This document shows positions 1 to 10,202 of a stretch of 64,000 nt of DNA, piece after piece. A program made the position numbers and the translations under genes. The first letter of the stretch is position 1, and the number at the start of each line of letters is the position of its first letter. Source of the stretch: Luffa acutangula (Eukaryota > Streptophyta > Magnoliopsida > Cucurbitales > Cucurbitaceae); the NCBI GenBank assembly GCA_036850905.1, contig CM072089.1:41823119-41887118 (forward strand). Reading direction: 5' to 3'. The notes under the pieces are model-generated. The model did no database searches and was not told the DNA's origin. It worked only from the letters and a program-made list of their open reading frames with translations.

Positions 1-1294
1 TTAGTCTCGTATCGTTAGAGCTTCTGATCTGTAGGTCCATTAGGTCCCACTGGTAGCTCGTAAAGAGACTTGAGGCAATTAAGTATAAATTGTGAATTGA
101 AAGTGTTCAATTTATTTGAGGAATCGTATAATGTATTTTGATGCATTATAATATAAAGTTTATGAAACTTTATAATATAATTTTTTAATTAATTTAAAAA
201 ATTAATTCTTTGGAGAAAATATTTGAAAGAGTTCAAATAAATTTAATATGAATTGGATTCATATTCATTTTAATTTGAATAAAATCCCTAAGATTAAATA
301 TATGACATTGAATTGGGTAAATTAATTAATTATGGAATTAATTATTTATTTATTAAAATTAGAGACCTTTTCCAATTAGGAAAGAAAATATTTGAAAGAG
401 TTCAAATAAATTTAATATGAATTGGATTCATATTAATTTTAATTTTAATAAAATCCCTAATATTAAATATATGATATTTAATTAGGGAAATTAATTAATT
501 ATTGAATTAATTAATTATTTATTAAAATTAGAGACCTTTTCCTATTAGGAAAGAAAATATTTGAAAGAGTTCAAATAAATTTAATATGAATTGGATTCAT
601 ATTAATTTCAATTTTAATAAAATCCCTAATATTAAATATATGATATTTAATTAGGGAAATTAATTAATTATTGAATTAATTAATTATTTATTAAAATTAG
701 AGACCTTTTCCTATTAGGAAAGAAAATATTTGAAAGAGTTCAAATAAATTTAATATGAATTGGATTCATAATAATTTCAATTTTAATAAAATCCCTAATA
801 TTAAATATATGATATTTAATTATTGAAAGTAATTAATTATGGAATTAATTAATTATTTATTAAAATTAGAGACCTTTTCCTATTAGGAAAAAAGTCTTGG
901 CCTTTACCTATAAATAGGTCCCCTGAGGTGGGGTGAAAGGCATCCCATTCATTCTCATACTCTCAGAGAATTCTCCCAAAGGCTCCCACAAGTCTCCTGC
1001 CTCTAGAAGTCTCAGAGTCATACCGGTGTAGCCATAGTGGTGCTGTTCGCACTAGTTCGTGATTAATTCACAAGCAGTTGGTGAATTTAATTTGAGTCGT
1101 CAACGAGAGTAAGTAATTTGTTACTTTATAATTAGATTTAGATCTAATATTTTTGTATGCTTAGCCTTAATATATATTTGGAATAGTTCTAATATTATTG
1201 CCAATGTATTGGTATTTTAGATCAAACAAAATTAATTACGAATCGGTCCCAATCACGCTTCCGCTTAACGGAATTATGGCATTCCAATCCTTCA
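1..1294 (+). repeat. 5' LTR of element A (partial)
   Basis: Starts inside U3: the first bases match the solo LTR at about 34868 (GATCTGTAGGTCCATTAGG module). It holds a 170-bp tandem array, a TATA-like CTATAAATAGG at about 908, and the stretch with ACTCCCACAAGTCT typical of the R region in this family. It ends in TTCA two bases before the primer site. A strong splice-donor-like AGA|GTAAGT lies at 1106-1114. Confidence 0.88.
214..890 (+). repeat. four tandem ~170-bp repeats in LTR U3
   Basis: Units begin with GAAAATATTTGAAAGAG at 214, 384, 553 and 722 and end with CTATTAGGAAA-like sequence. Each contains AT-rich inverted repeats (TTAATTAATTAT / ATTAATTAATTA) and GAGACCTTTTCC. The 3' LTR of A (about 7768-8090) and the solo LTR (about 35079-35230) have only about two units, so copy number varies inside one LTR family. 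Confidence 0.9.
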
Positions 1295-1296
1295 AT

Positions 1297-1308
1297 TGGT
1301 ATCAGAGT
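1297..1308 (+). other. primer binding site, initiator Met-tRNA type
   Basis: TGGTATCAGAGT two bases after the LTR end, one mismatch from TGGTATCAGAGC, the complement of the plant initiator Met-tRNA 3' end used by many Copia elements. Confidence 0.9.
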
Positions 1309-3875
1309 CGATCGTAGATCTAATTTTGTTTCACTATAATTTGCATTGGCTATTGGTGGGATTGATTAATGCATAATGTATGTATGGTTTGCATTGAACT
1401 GTTTTGGTTAATTTTATGGCCATAGATTTTACTATTTTTATGTGATTTGATCATGTAAGGGCCCGGTGTTTCGGGTATTTTATGTAAAATCAAGTCCTAT
1501 GTAAGTTCGGGTCTAGAATAGGTTTTTATGAGATAAAAATCAGAGAAATTGTGACGTTTTCACGATTACAGCACGTGTTAGAAATTCGCAAACAGGACGG
1601 TTCACGGCTGTTGGGCGGTTCGGTTCATGCGGTCTAGCTGGGCTGGGACCGATTTGGTCCGGTTCAGCTGGAATTTGGCTCGATTCGTGGTTTTCGTAGT
1701 TGGTTCGAAGTCGTTCACGTTGGTTCAGGCAGACTAGACCAGTATTTGGAGCTGCAGAAGGATTTTTAGGATAGAATTTAGCTATAATTATTGTAATTTA
1801 TGCTTTTTTTATCCTAGGGGCCAAAATTAACCGGTTCAACTACTATTTATTTGCTTTGTGGATGTCATATAACTTGAATTCCCACCATAGGTTAAGCAAG
1901 TTTTCATGCATATTTATGTTATAATTGATATAATGTATGGTAATTATGCATGAATTTAATTTCATGAGTTATTTAATATAATCGTTATATTAGATATATG
2001 AAATTGGTGAAGCATGATGCGTGACATTAATTTAGCTAAATATAATTGTTATATTTTATTAATGTAGCATGCATGCTTAGGATTATTTTCATGAGAATTA
2101 ATATAATTAGTTATATTATGAATGAGAATAATCAATATATATCAATGCTTGTTTTCATGTATGATTTAATATAAAATGTTATATTAATTAAATGAAAATG
2201 GAATAGCATTGAGCATGACATTAATTAGATTAATATAAGAGTTATATTATATTAATGTCAAATTTCATGTAATTTAATTTCATGGATGTTTAATTAATAT
2301 AATTGATATTAATTAAATGAAATTAAAACTGCATGAAGCATGACACCACCTTAGATTAATATAATCGTTATATTATCGTTATCGACGACATAATAATATG
2401 GTGTTTAATAATTAGAATATGATTGTTATTTTTCCAACACCATAAAAGCATGTTATAGGGCTAATCATTTAAAATTTTATAATAAGTTATAAAATTGATT
2501 AGAAATCGTCAACCTATAACAAAGAGTTGCATGCAAACATAGGACCTTAGGTTAAATTGAATTAATTTTAAAATGTTTAAAATTAATTAGACCTAAGCTC
2601 ATTATAATTCTAATATGATTAGAATTATTTTCTTACTTAAAATTAAAAATATTTTTATTGACTAAGTAGGAAAAACATTACTATGATTATAAGGGAACTC
2701 CACTGGTAAAGTTCTGTCTAAGGCTGGGGGTACTTAAGATGACGGTTTACGAAACACCTCCTACCTGGGAACTAACCCGGAATACCGGAGTTGAATTATT
2801 CATAGCTAAATGTTAGCATGCAATGTCAGTAGGTTTATTAAAAGAGTAAAGATTTATCATAACTATTGGTTATAAGGGAACTCTACCGGTAAAGTTCTGT
2901 CTAAGGCTGGAGGTACTTAAGATGACGGTTTACGGAACACTTGCTACTTGGGAACTGAGCCGGAACTTGAGTTGAATTAACCATAGTTATATTAGCATGC
3001 AATGTCTCTAGGTAATTAAAAGTGTTTAATCCACCTAGACATTAGAGAAAATACCTATATATATAAAAGTTATATACATGCATAGACTTAGATAGATTCA
3101 CTTAGCCGGAATTTACCTAAGTAATAGACCCTATAATTATAAAAATACTTTGTGGGAGGAACTATATCAAAACAATATTTTCATAAATCAAGTTTTGCTC
3201 TCACGTCCTCAAAAGTTCACAACGTGAGGTTCATGCTTGGCCTCGAGTCACCTTGGGAGTGACCCCTTACGGATGGTGTTTGCATGGATCAATATCAAGG
3301 TGAATGAGGGAGTATTTTATAGTAAGTGGGAGCAGGAACGTGTCAACGTATCCTACGGTCTCCTCCATTAGGTTGCGCCGTGAGATCCCAATGATCTGCC
3401 TGCGAGTCGCCCTGGGAGCGATCACCCTACGGAGGGCTTGATCATGGGAGTCGGAACAACGCAAACTCCAGAAATGGATAGGGTTTCTTAGGTCCATTTC
3501 CAACTTTGACTTTCCCTACGGTAGCATTGTTGTGGCCGACCTCTGAAATCTGAAAAATAGAGGGTCACACTTACGGGAAATTGTTAAGGTGTTAATAATT
3601 TCCTGACCGAAAAAACGGTAGCTAAGAACTATTGGAATATGAGTTATTCCGGGAATAGAGATTGGCTGAGATTGTCTCAATTCAGAGGAGGAGTAGCTGA
3701 CTACCCTACGGTAGCTGTTGTTCTAAACTTCTGAAGTATCGTTGCAAAATGAATGTTTATTCTATGGGTTGATCAATACTTTTGCTAAATTGATTGGATT
3801 AAAATAATAATATTATTTTGTGTAATGGGTTAATGCAACAATACTTATTAAGTTAATTTGTTTGTTTTATCAGCA
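1309..3875 (+). other. untranslated leader of element A, probable intron
   Basis: About 2.5 kb without a convincing gene. In order: a GC-richer part with CGGTTCG-like repeats (about 1580-1760); an AT-rich part with five or so hairpins of the form TAATATAA-loop-TTATATTA (1974-2380); two tandem units of about 183 bp starting at 2687 and 2870 that share GTCTAAGGCTGG and GACGGTTTAC; then a part with five CTACGG or TTACGG motifs (3262, 3352, 3425, 3513, 3704). It ends in a pyrimidine-rich TTTGTTTGTTTTATCAG at 3857-3873, which looks like a 3' splice site directly before the ATG. The same modules occur in elements B, C and D. Confidence 0.75.
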
Positions 3876-6800
3876 ATGAAACGTTCTTTGTATGCCTCTA
3901 ATAACGCCAATTACAAAACTGGTATTTCTAATACAGCTAAGAAAATGAACTTAAACACTAAATGCGTGGAATTGGTCTTAACTAAGGACGGTTCTCAAGT
4001 ACATATGTCTAATTTATCCGAAACTGTTCATGATGAATATGACATAGACTGCTTAGCACATCTCAATGAAAATAAATTTGATTTATTGATCATTGAAACG
4101 TGTATAGTGGAAAATGATGACACGGCCTGGATCCTAGATTCAGGTGCCACTCATCACGTATGCTCTTCATTTGAGGGAATGAGCTCCTGGCAACAGTTGG
4201 ATGCTGGGGAAATGACTCTCAGAGTTGGGACTGGGGAGCTCATTTCAGCTAAAGCAGTGGGAGATATTAAAATGTTCTTCTCCAGGGAACGTTATATGTT
4301 ATTAGATAATGTATATATAGTTCCCAAAATAAAAAGAATTTTGATTTCTATTTCTTGTTTGCTAGAACAAGGGTATTCAGTGTCATTTTCTATGAATGAA
4401 GCTTTCATTACTAAAAGGGGTGCTGATATATGTTTTGCAAAAGTGGAGAACAATTTGTATGTCTTAAGACCAATAGAGTCTAGGGCTATTTTGAACAATG
4501 AAATGTTTAAAACAGCTCAGACTCAACCAAAGAGGCAAAATGTTTCTCAAAGTACCTATCTTTGGCACTTGAGACTTGGCCACATAAATCTCAATAGGAT
4601 TGGGAGATTGGTTAAGAACGGACTTCTAAGCCAGTTAGAAGATGGTACTTTACCTCCATGTGAGTCATGTCTCGAAGGTAAGATGACCAAACAACCTTTT
4701 ACTGGAAAAGGTTATCGTGCCAAGGAGCCCTTAGAACTCGTACATACGGATCTCTGTGGTCCAATGAATGTAAGAGCTCGAGGAGGGTATGAATATTTCA
4801 TCTCTTTCATAGATGATTATTTAAGGTATGGTTATTTATACCTAATGAGTCATAAGTCTGAAGCCCTTGAAAAGTTCAAGGAGTACAGGACTGAAGTTGA
4901 AAACTTGTCAGGTAAGACCATTAAAACACTTCGATCTGATCGAGGTGGAGAGTATTTGGATTGAAAATTCCAAAACAATTTGATAGAACATGGAATATCG
5001 TCCCAACTCTCAGCACCAGGTACACCTCAGCAGAATGGTGTATCTGAAAGGAGAAACAGAACCTTGTTAGACATGGTTTGATCTATGATGAGCTATGCTC
5101 AGTTGCCTAGTTCTTTTTAGGGTTATGCAGTAGAGACTGCAGTTTATATTTTGAATGTTGTTCCCTCAAAGAGTGTTTCTGAAACACCATTTGAGTTTTG
5201 GAAAGGGCGTAAAGTTAGTTTACGTCATTTCAGAATTTGGGGCTGCCCTGCACATCTGTTAGTAGCAAACCCAAAGAAATTGGATTCACGTTCAAAATTA
5301 TGTCTATTCGTAGGCTACCCAAAAGAAACAAGAGGTGGATACTTCTTTGATCCAAAAGAAAATAAAGTGTTTGTATCGACAAATGCTACTTTCTTGGAAG
5401 AAGACCACGTTAAAGAACACATACCACGCAGTAAAATTGTGTTAAGTGAACTTTCTGGTAAAGCTACAAATGAATCAACAAGAGTTGTTGATGAGGCTGG
5501 ACTTTCAACAAGAGTTGTTTATGAGCCCAGTTCAGAGGCTGGACCCTCAACAAGAGTTATTGATGAGCCCAGTACATCTGGTCAAGCCCATCCTTCTCAA
5601 GAGTTGAGAATGCCTCGACGTAGTGGGAGGGTTGTTATTCAACCTGAACGCTATCTGGGTTTAGCAGAAATTCCAACTGTCATACCTGATGATGGGGTTG
5701 AGGATCCATTGACCTTTAGACAGGCAATGAATGATGTGGACCATGACCAGTGGGTCAAAGCTATGGACCTAGAGATGGAGTCTATATACTTTAATCAAGT
5801 CTGGGATCTTTTAGACCTATCTGAAGGGGTTAAACTCATAGGGTGCAAATGGATCTACAAGAGAAAACGAGACGCAGCTGGAAAAGTACAAACTTTCAAA
5901 GCTCGACTTGTGGTAACGGGTTATACCCAAAAAGAGGGGGTGGACTATGAGGAAACCTTCTTCCCAGTTGCCATGTTAAAGTCGATAAGAATTCTCTTGT
6001 CCATTGCCACCTTTTATGATGATGAGATTTGGCAAATGGACGTCAAGACTGCCTTTCTGAATGGAAATCTTGATGAGAACATCTTTATGTCTCAACCAAA
6101 GGGGTTCGTTGCTCAAGGTCAGGAGCAAAAAGTTTGCAAGCTTAGACGATCCATTTATGGGTTGAAGCAAGCTTCCAGATCTTGGAATATAAAGTTTGAC
6201 ACTGCTGTCAACTCTTATGGCTTTGACCAAAACATTGATGAGCCTTGTGTTTACAAAAGGATTATCAACAGTTTAGTAGCTTTTCTGGTGTTGTATGTAG
6301 ATGATATTCTTCTCATTGGAAATGATGTAGAATATCTAGCGGACATTAAAAAATGGCTATCGACTGAGTTCCAAATGAAAGATTTGGGTGAAGCTCAGTA
6401 TGTTCTAGGGATTCAAATTATCAGGAATCGTAAGAACAGAACGTTAGCCCTGTCTCAAGCATTATATATAGACAAGATGTTGTCTAGATATAAGATGCAG
6501 AATTCCAAGAGGGGTTTACTACCCTTCAGGCATGGAGTGTATTTGTCTAAGGAACAGTGTCCTAAGACACCTCAAGAAATTGAGGATATGAGACGCATCC
6601 CTTATGCTTTAGTTGTGGGCAGTCTTATGTACGCCATGTTGTGTACTAGGACTGACATTTGCTATGCAGTTGGGATAGTCAGCAGGTACCAGTTCAATCC
6701 AGGGTTAGACCACTGGACTGCAGTTAAAAACATCCTCAAGTATCTTCGGAGAACGAGGGACTATCAGCTTGTGTATGGATCTAAGGAGATCCTTACAGGA

Positions 6801-7274
6801 TACACAGACTCTGACTTTTAGACTGATAAGGATTCTAAGAAATCCACATCAGGGTCAGTATTTACCCTCAACGGGGGAGCTATAGTCTGGCGTAGCATCA
6901 CGCAAGGATGCATTGCAGACTCCACCATGGAGGCCGAATATGTCGCTGCTTGTGAAGCAGCTAAGGAGGCTGTATGGCTACGAAAGTTCTTGATGGATTT
7001 GGAAGTTGTTCCAAATATGAACTTGCCAATCACCCTTTACTGTGATAATAGTGGTGCAGTGGCAAATTCTAAAGAACCTCGCAGTCACAAAAGAGGCAAG
7101 CACATAGAGCGCAAATATCATCTCATTAGAGAGATCGTGCAACGAGGGGACGTGATCGTCATGAAGGTAGCCTCTAAGCACAATATTGCTGATCGATTTA
7201 CGAAGGCTCTCACGGCTAAAGTGTTCGAGGGTCATCTAGATGGTCTAGGTCTGCGAGATATGTACATAGAATAA
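3876..7274 (+). pseudogene. pol: gag-less Copia pol of element A, broken
   Basis: The likely start is the ATG at 3876, just after the CAG acceptor. There is no gag or zinc knuckle: a short N-terminal part of about 85 residues leads directly into the aspartic protease (DSGATH, about 4137). Integrase follows (HLRLGH about 4567; CESC; DRGGEY near the 4962 stop; ERRNRT near 5050), then RT (YVDD at 6294-6305) and RNase H (MEAEY about 6927, YCDNSG about 7040). Breaks: TGA at 4962-4964, TGA at 5079-5081, TAG at 5118-5120 and TAG at 6819-6821. The last three fit Arg, Trp and Gln codons changed by C-to-T or G-to-A transitions, judged against the related elements. In a live copy this would make the protease, integrase, RT and RNase H for reverse transcription in virus-like particles. 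This copy is dead. Confidence 0.92.
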
Positions 7275-7449
7275 TCTAGGGCAAGTGGGAGAAGTGTAAT
7301 GGGTATTGTGAATGCCCTAGTTTATTGTATTTATCTGTATTTGTACTTTTCATGTATTATACAGTATTAATACAAACTACTATTCCTACTTCAATAATTA
7401 TTCATTCAATTTTGATTGTTGATGTACATTGCCCACTAGAGTTTTAGTT

Positions 7450-7460
7450 CAAGTGGGAGT
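7450..7460 (+). other. polypurine tract of element A
   Basis: CAAGTGGGAGT lies immediately before TGTTGGG of the 3' LTR. The same CAAGTGGGAG precedes the 3' LTRs of B (50470-50479) and, in reverse complement, D (about 16081-16090). This is where plus-strand DNA synthesis would be primed. Confidence 0.75.
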
Positions 7461-8564
7461 TGTTGGGTTTTATGCCCTAAAACTCGTAGATAGTAAATGA
7501 AACAAATTAATCGATCTCAATAAAGTGTTATTTGAGTAATTCAATAATTTGGTTATTGAATAATCGAGTTTGCATTAAAAAAACCCTAAATCCAATAAAC
7601 TAAGATCCAAAGTTGTTTAAATGAAACTTGGATTAGTATGTGGGGACATACGGGGCTCAGTGTCCAAGTAACAACCTAAAAGGTCTATAGTATAGGGATA
7701 AGGTTGGGTACCTTATCCTGGTGACACTATGTGATACAGGCCACCTTGTATTCGATACAGATGCAATGATCCAAAGGGTTCAAATAAATTTAATATGAAT
7801 TGGATTCATGTTAATTTTAATAAAATCCCTAAGATTAAATATATGATATTTAATTGGGTAATTAATTAATTATGAAATTAATTAATTATTTATTAATAAG
7901 AGACCTTTTCCTATTAGGAAATAAAATATTTGAAAGAGTTCAAATAAACTTAATATGAATTGGATTCATATTAATTTTAATTTTAATAAAATCCATAGGA
8001 TTAAATATATGATATTTAATTGGGAAATTAATTAATTATGGAATTAATTAATTATCTATTAAAATTAGAGATTTTTTCCTATTAGGAAAATGTCTTCCTT
8101 CTCCTATTAGGAAAAGGTCTTCCTTCTCCTATTAGGAAAAAGGTCTTGGCCTTTACTATATATAGGACCCCTGGGTGGGGTGAAAGGCATCCCATTGTCT
8201 CTCATTCTCTCAGAGATCTCTCCCAAAAGACTCCCACAAGTCTCCTGCTTCTAGAAGTCTTAGAGATATACCGGTGTAGCCGATTGGTGGTGTTCGCACA
8301 AAAGGGTTGCTGCGTTTTCAATCTTATTGGCAAGAAAAGGCGAATTGATCAAAGCTTTCTACAAAAGTAAGTTTTCTATGAAATCCTTGATCACTAGGAT
8401 CAATCTAGTTGATCTTTTTAGAATGATTATAGCCTATGTACAACCCATTAAATATAGATTCATTGCTGTAATATTTTGCAAATTGTATTGGTATTTCAAT
8501 TAGAATCTAAGACTTTTAGTAGGTTCAGTAATACTTTCTGCTGCGTGGGGCTTTTATCCCTTCA
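7461..8564 (+). repeat. 3' LTR of element A, type A, internally deleted
   Basis: Begins TGTTGGGTTTTATGCC and ends CTTTTATCCCTTCA. At about 1.1 kb it is shorter than the type-A LTRs of 1.94-1.98 kb elsewhere in the window. About 0.9 kb is missing near 7765, where the tail of the early U3 (GATGCAATGATCC) joins the AT-rich tandem repeats. It has a GTAAGTTTTC donor-like site at about 8368. Its 3' end resembles the solo LTR at 33895-35858 rather than its own 5' LTR. Confidence 0.87.
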
Positions 8565-9088
8565 GATTTAATGTGAACATTTTATTCATGGCCTTTCTCC
8601 TATAAATAGAACACTAGACCTAATGGTTTAGTAGCCCTCTTGCTCTTAGACTCACAAGACAAGACCTTAGAATTCTCTTTAGCCTCCCTCTTAGAAAAAG
8701 ACTCCCACAAGTCTTTTGCCTCCTAGACTTAGAGACATACCGGTGTAGCCTCTGTGGTCATTGTGTCTTTGAAGAAGAAAACTCCAACGAAGAAATCAAA
8801 AAGGGGGTTGCTGCGTTTTTGTTCGTTGAAGCGTTGTTGGCGAAGAACGGTCAAGTCTACAACGAAGGATTGTAACGGTTCTTTACTGTTTCTTTAGAAA
8901 AGCATGAAAATAAAAGTAGTTTTATTTTCTAGTTGTTTTCAGCATGTTTATAGCGTTTTACAGAGGCTTTAAAGCATGTTTAAAGTTTCGTTTTGCCCAT
9001 TCGTAATTGTATTTTGATATTAAATAATATACAGCACAAGATCCTATCGATGCGCTTTCTCTACGTCGGGGCTTTCATCCCCTTCAGT
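8565..9088 (+). repeat. fragment of a type-A-like LTR (3' half)
   Basis: Has the family features CCTATAAATAGAAC (TATA-like, about 8600), ACTCCCACAAGTCT, CATACCGGTGTAGCC and GGGGTTGCTGCG, and an ending like ...CATCCCCTTCA. It abuts the LTR of A with no primer site between them. I read it as the remains of another LTR of the same superfamily, cut at both ends. Confidence 0.65.
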
Positions 9089-10202
9089 TAAACCTTATCG
9101 GAAAGGGTCTGAATCCTTGCTGAAACGTGTTCAATAAGATTCGAATTCACAACCCCAAACTCCTTATGCTATGGGTAACTCAAATTGCAACCCTTCTGGC
9201 TATGGGTATTCACCAACTACCAAAATCGAGTCTAAGTGCTCGCTGGCTAGAACTAAAAGAACCTTAAACCTGCAATTTGGAAGTCGATAAGGAATGGGTA
9301 ATCCAAATTACGAGATAATGTAGATTGGAGCATGCCGAAACCTTACCAACATGCTGCAGAGATGAAGACCCGAGCCAAAACTCACGGATTGAAACAACCG
9401 AAGGTTGGAAATTTCACTGAACACGAATACCATTGTTGCAAACGCGTGGGTCCTTGCAAATTGAAGCAGGCGAGGGTGAGTTTCATTGTTGGAAGTTTGC
9501 TGAAGCTCACCGCCTTCACAAAAGACTCATTGGAGGGGAAGCTTGAGTGCAACGAGAAGAAACATTCGAGGCAATCACGGATTCTGCTGCACACAAAGGG
9601 AGATCGCGCTGAAGACCACTGCTGGATAACTCAAACCACCGTGGGCTTACTGTACCAGCGTTCGCCGTCGAAGGAGAAAGAGACGACGACAATGGGTTGC
9701 TAGAGGCAGACCACCAAAGGTGTGAGAGACAAGGTGAGATGGTGTCGTGGGACTCGCCATTCACGCATGTGGATGCTCGATGGAGAGGGAGATTCAGCCA
9801 GAGGAGAAGAAGAACGAGAGGGCTGGCGTTGTGGGTGCTGCTCACATCGCTGCGAGGAAGAAGAAGATGTGAAGGGGGGCAGAACGACATCAATGAGAAG
9901 AGAGGGGAAAAAAAAGAGATTTTAGGGCTTTTTTTTCTTTTCATTTTCTTTAGGATTATTACTTAAATTTTCACCTTTAAAGAATCCAATGAAGTGCTAA
10001 TTTCCTTTCCAAGAACGAGAAAATCATTGGGTAATTTAATTTCCATATTTAGGGATTCGAATTTAAGAATTTGATTTCTAAACCAAAACTTCACCACTTA
10101 AATAATTTAATTTGATTCTATAAACTTAATTCAAATTTGAACTCCATAATTGATCCAAAAATATCCCATAAAATGCATAATTTTGAAACGCAGGGCGTTA
10201 CA
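9089..10202 (-). repeat. probable Gypsy-type LTR (solo or fragment)
   Basis: Read on the minus strand it opens with TGTAACGCCCTGCGTTTC, a start typical of plant Gypsy LTRs, at 10202. It then has an AT-rich U3-like part and a GC-richer part (9330-9900) like the transcribed part of such LTRs. Open frames here of up to 142 codons show no domain I recognise. The other boundary near 9089 is not defined and no target duplication was found, so the left half may be a different sequence. Confidence 0.45.

Larger units (their letters stand above)
1..8564 (+). mobile_element. Copia LTR retrotransposon A, truncated by window start
   Basis: A Ty1/copia element in plus orientation: partial 5' LTR, Met-tRNA primer site, about 2.5 kb of leader, protease-integrase-RT-RNase H region, polypurine tract and 3' LTR. 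Domain order (integrase before RT) defines Copia. The first part of the 5' LTR lies outside the window, so its target-site duplication cannot be checked. It has no gag domain and the pol frame carries several stops, so it cannot move by itself. Its 5' and 3' LTRs agree in the U3/R half but have unrelated-looking 3' ends, so it may be a recombinant. Confidence 0.93.

Noticed and set aside
9332..9966. Open frames of 89-142 codons on both strands as host genes
   Set aside because: No domain, overlapping on both strands, and located in what looks like the GC-rich transcribed part of a Gypsy LTR.
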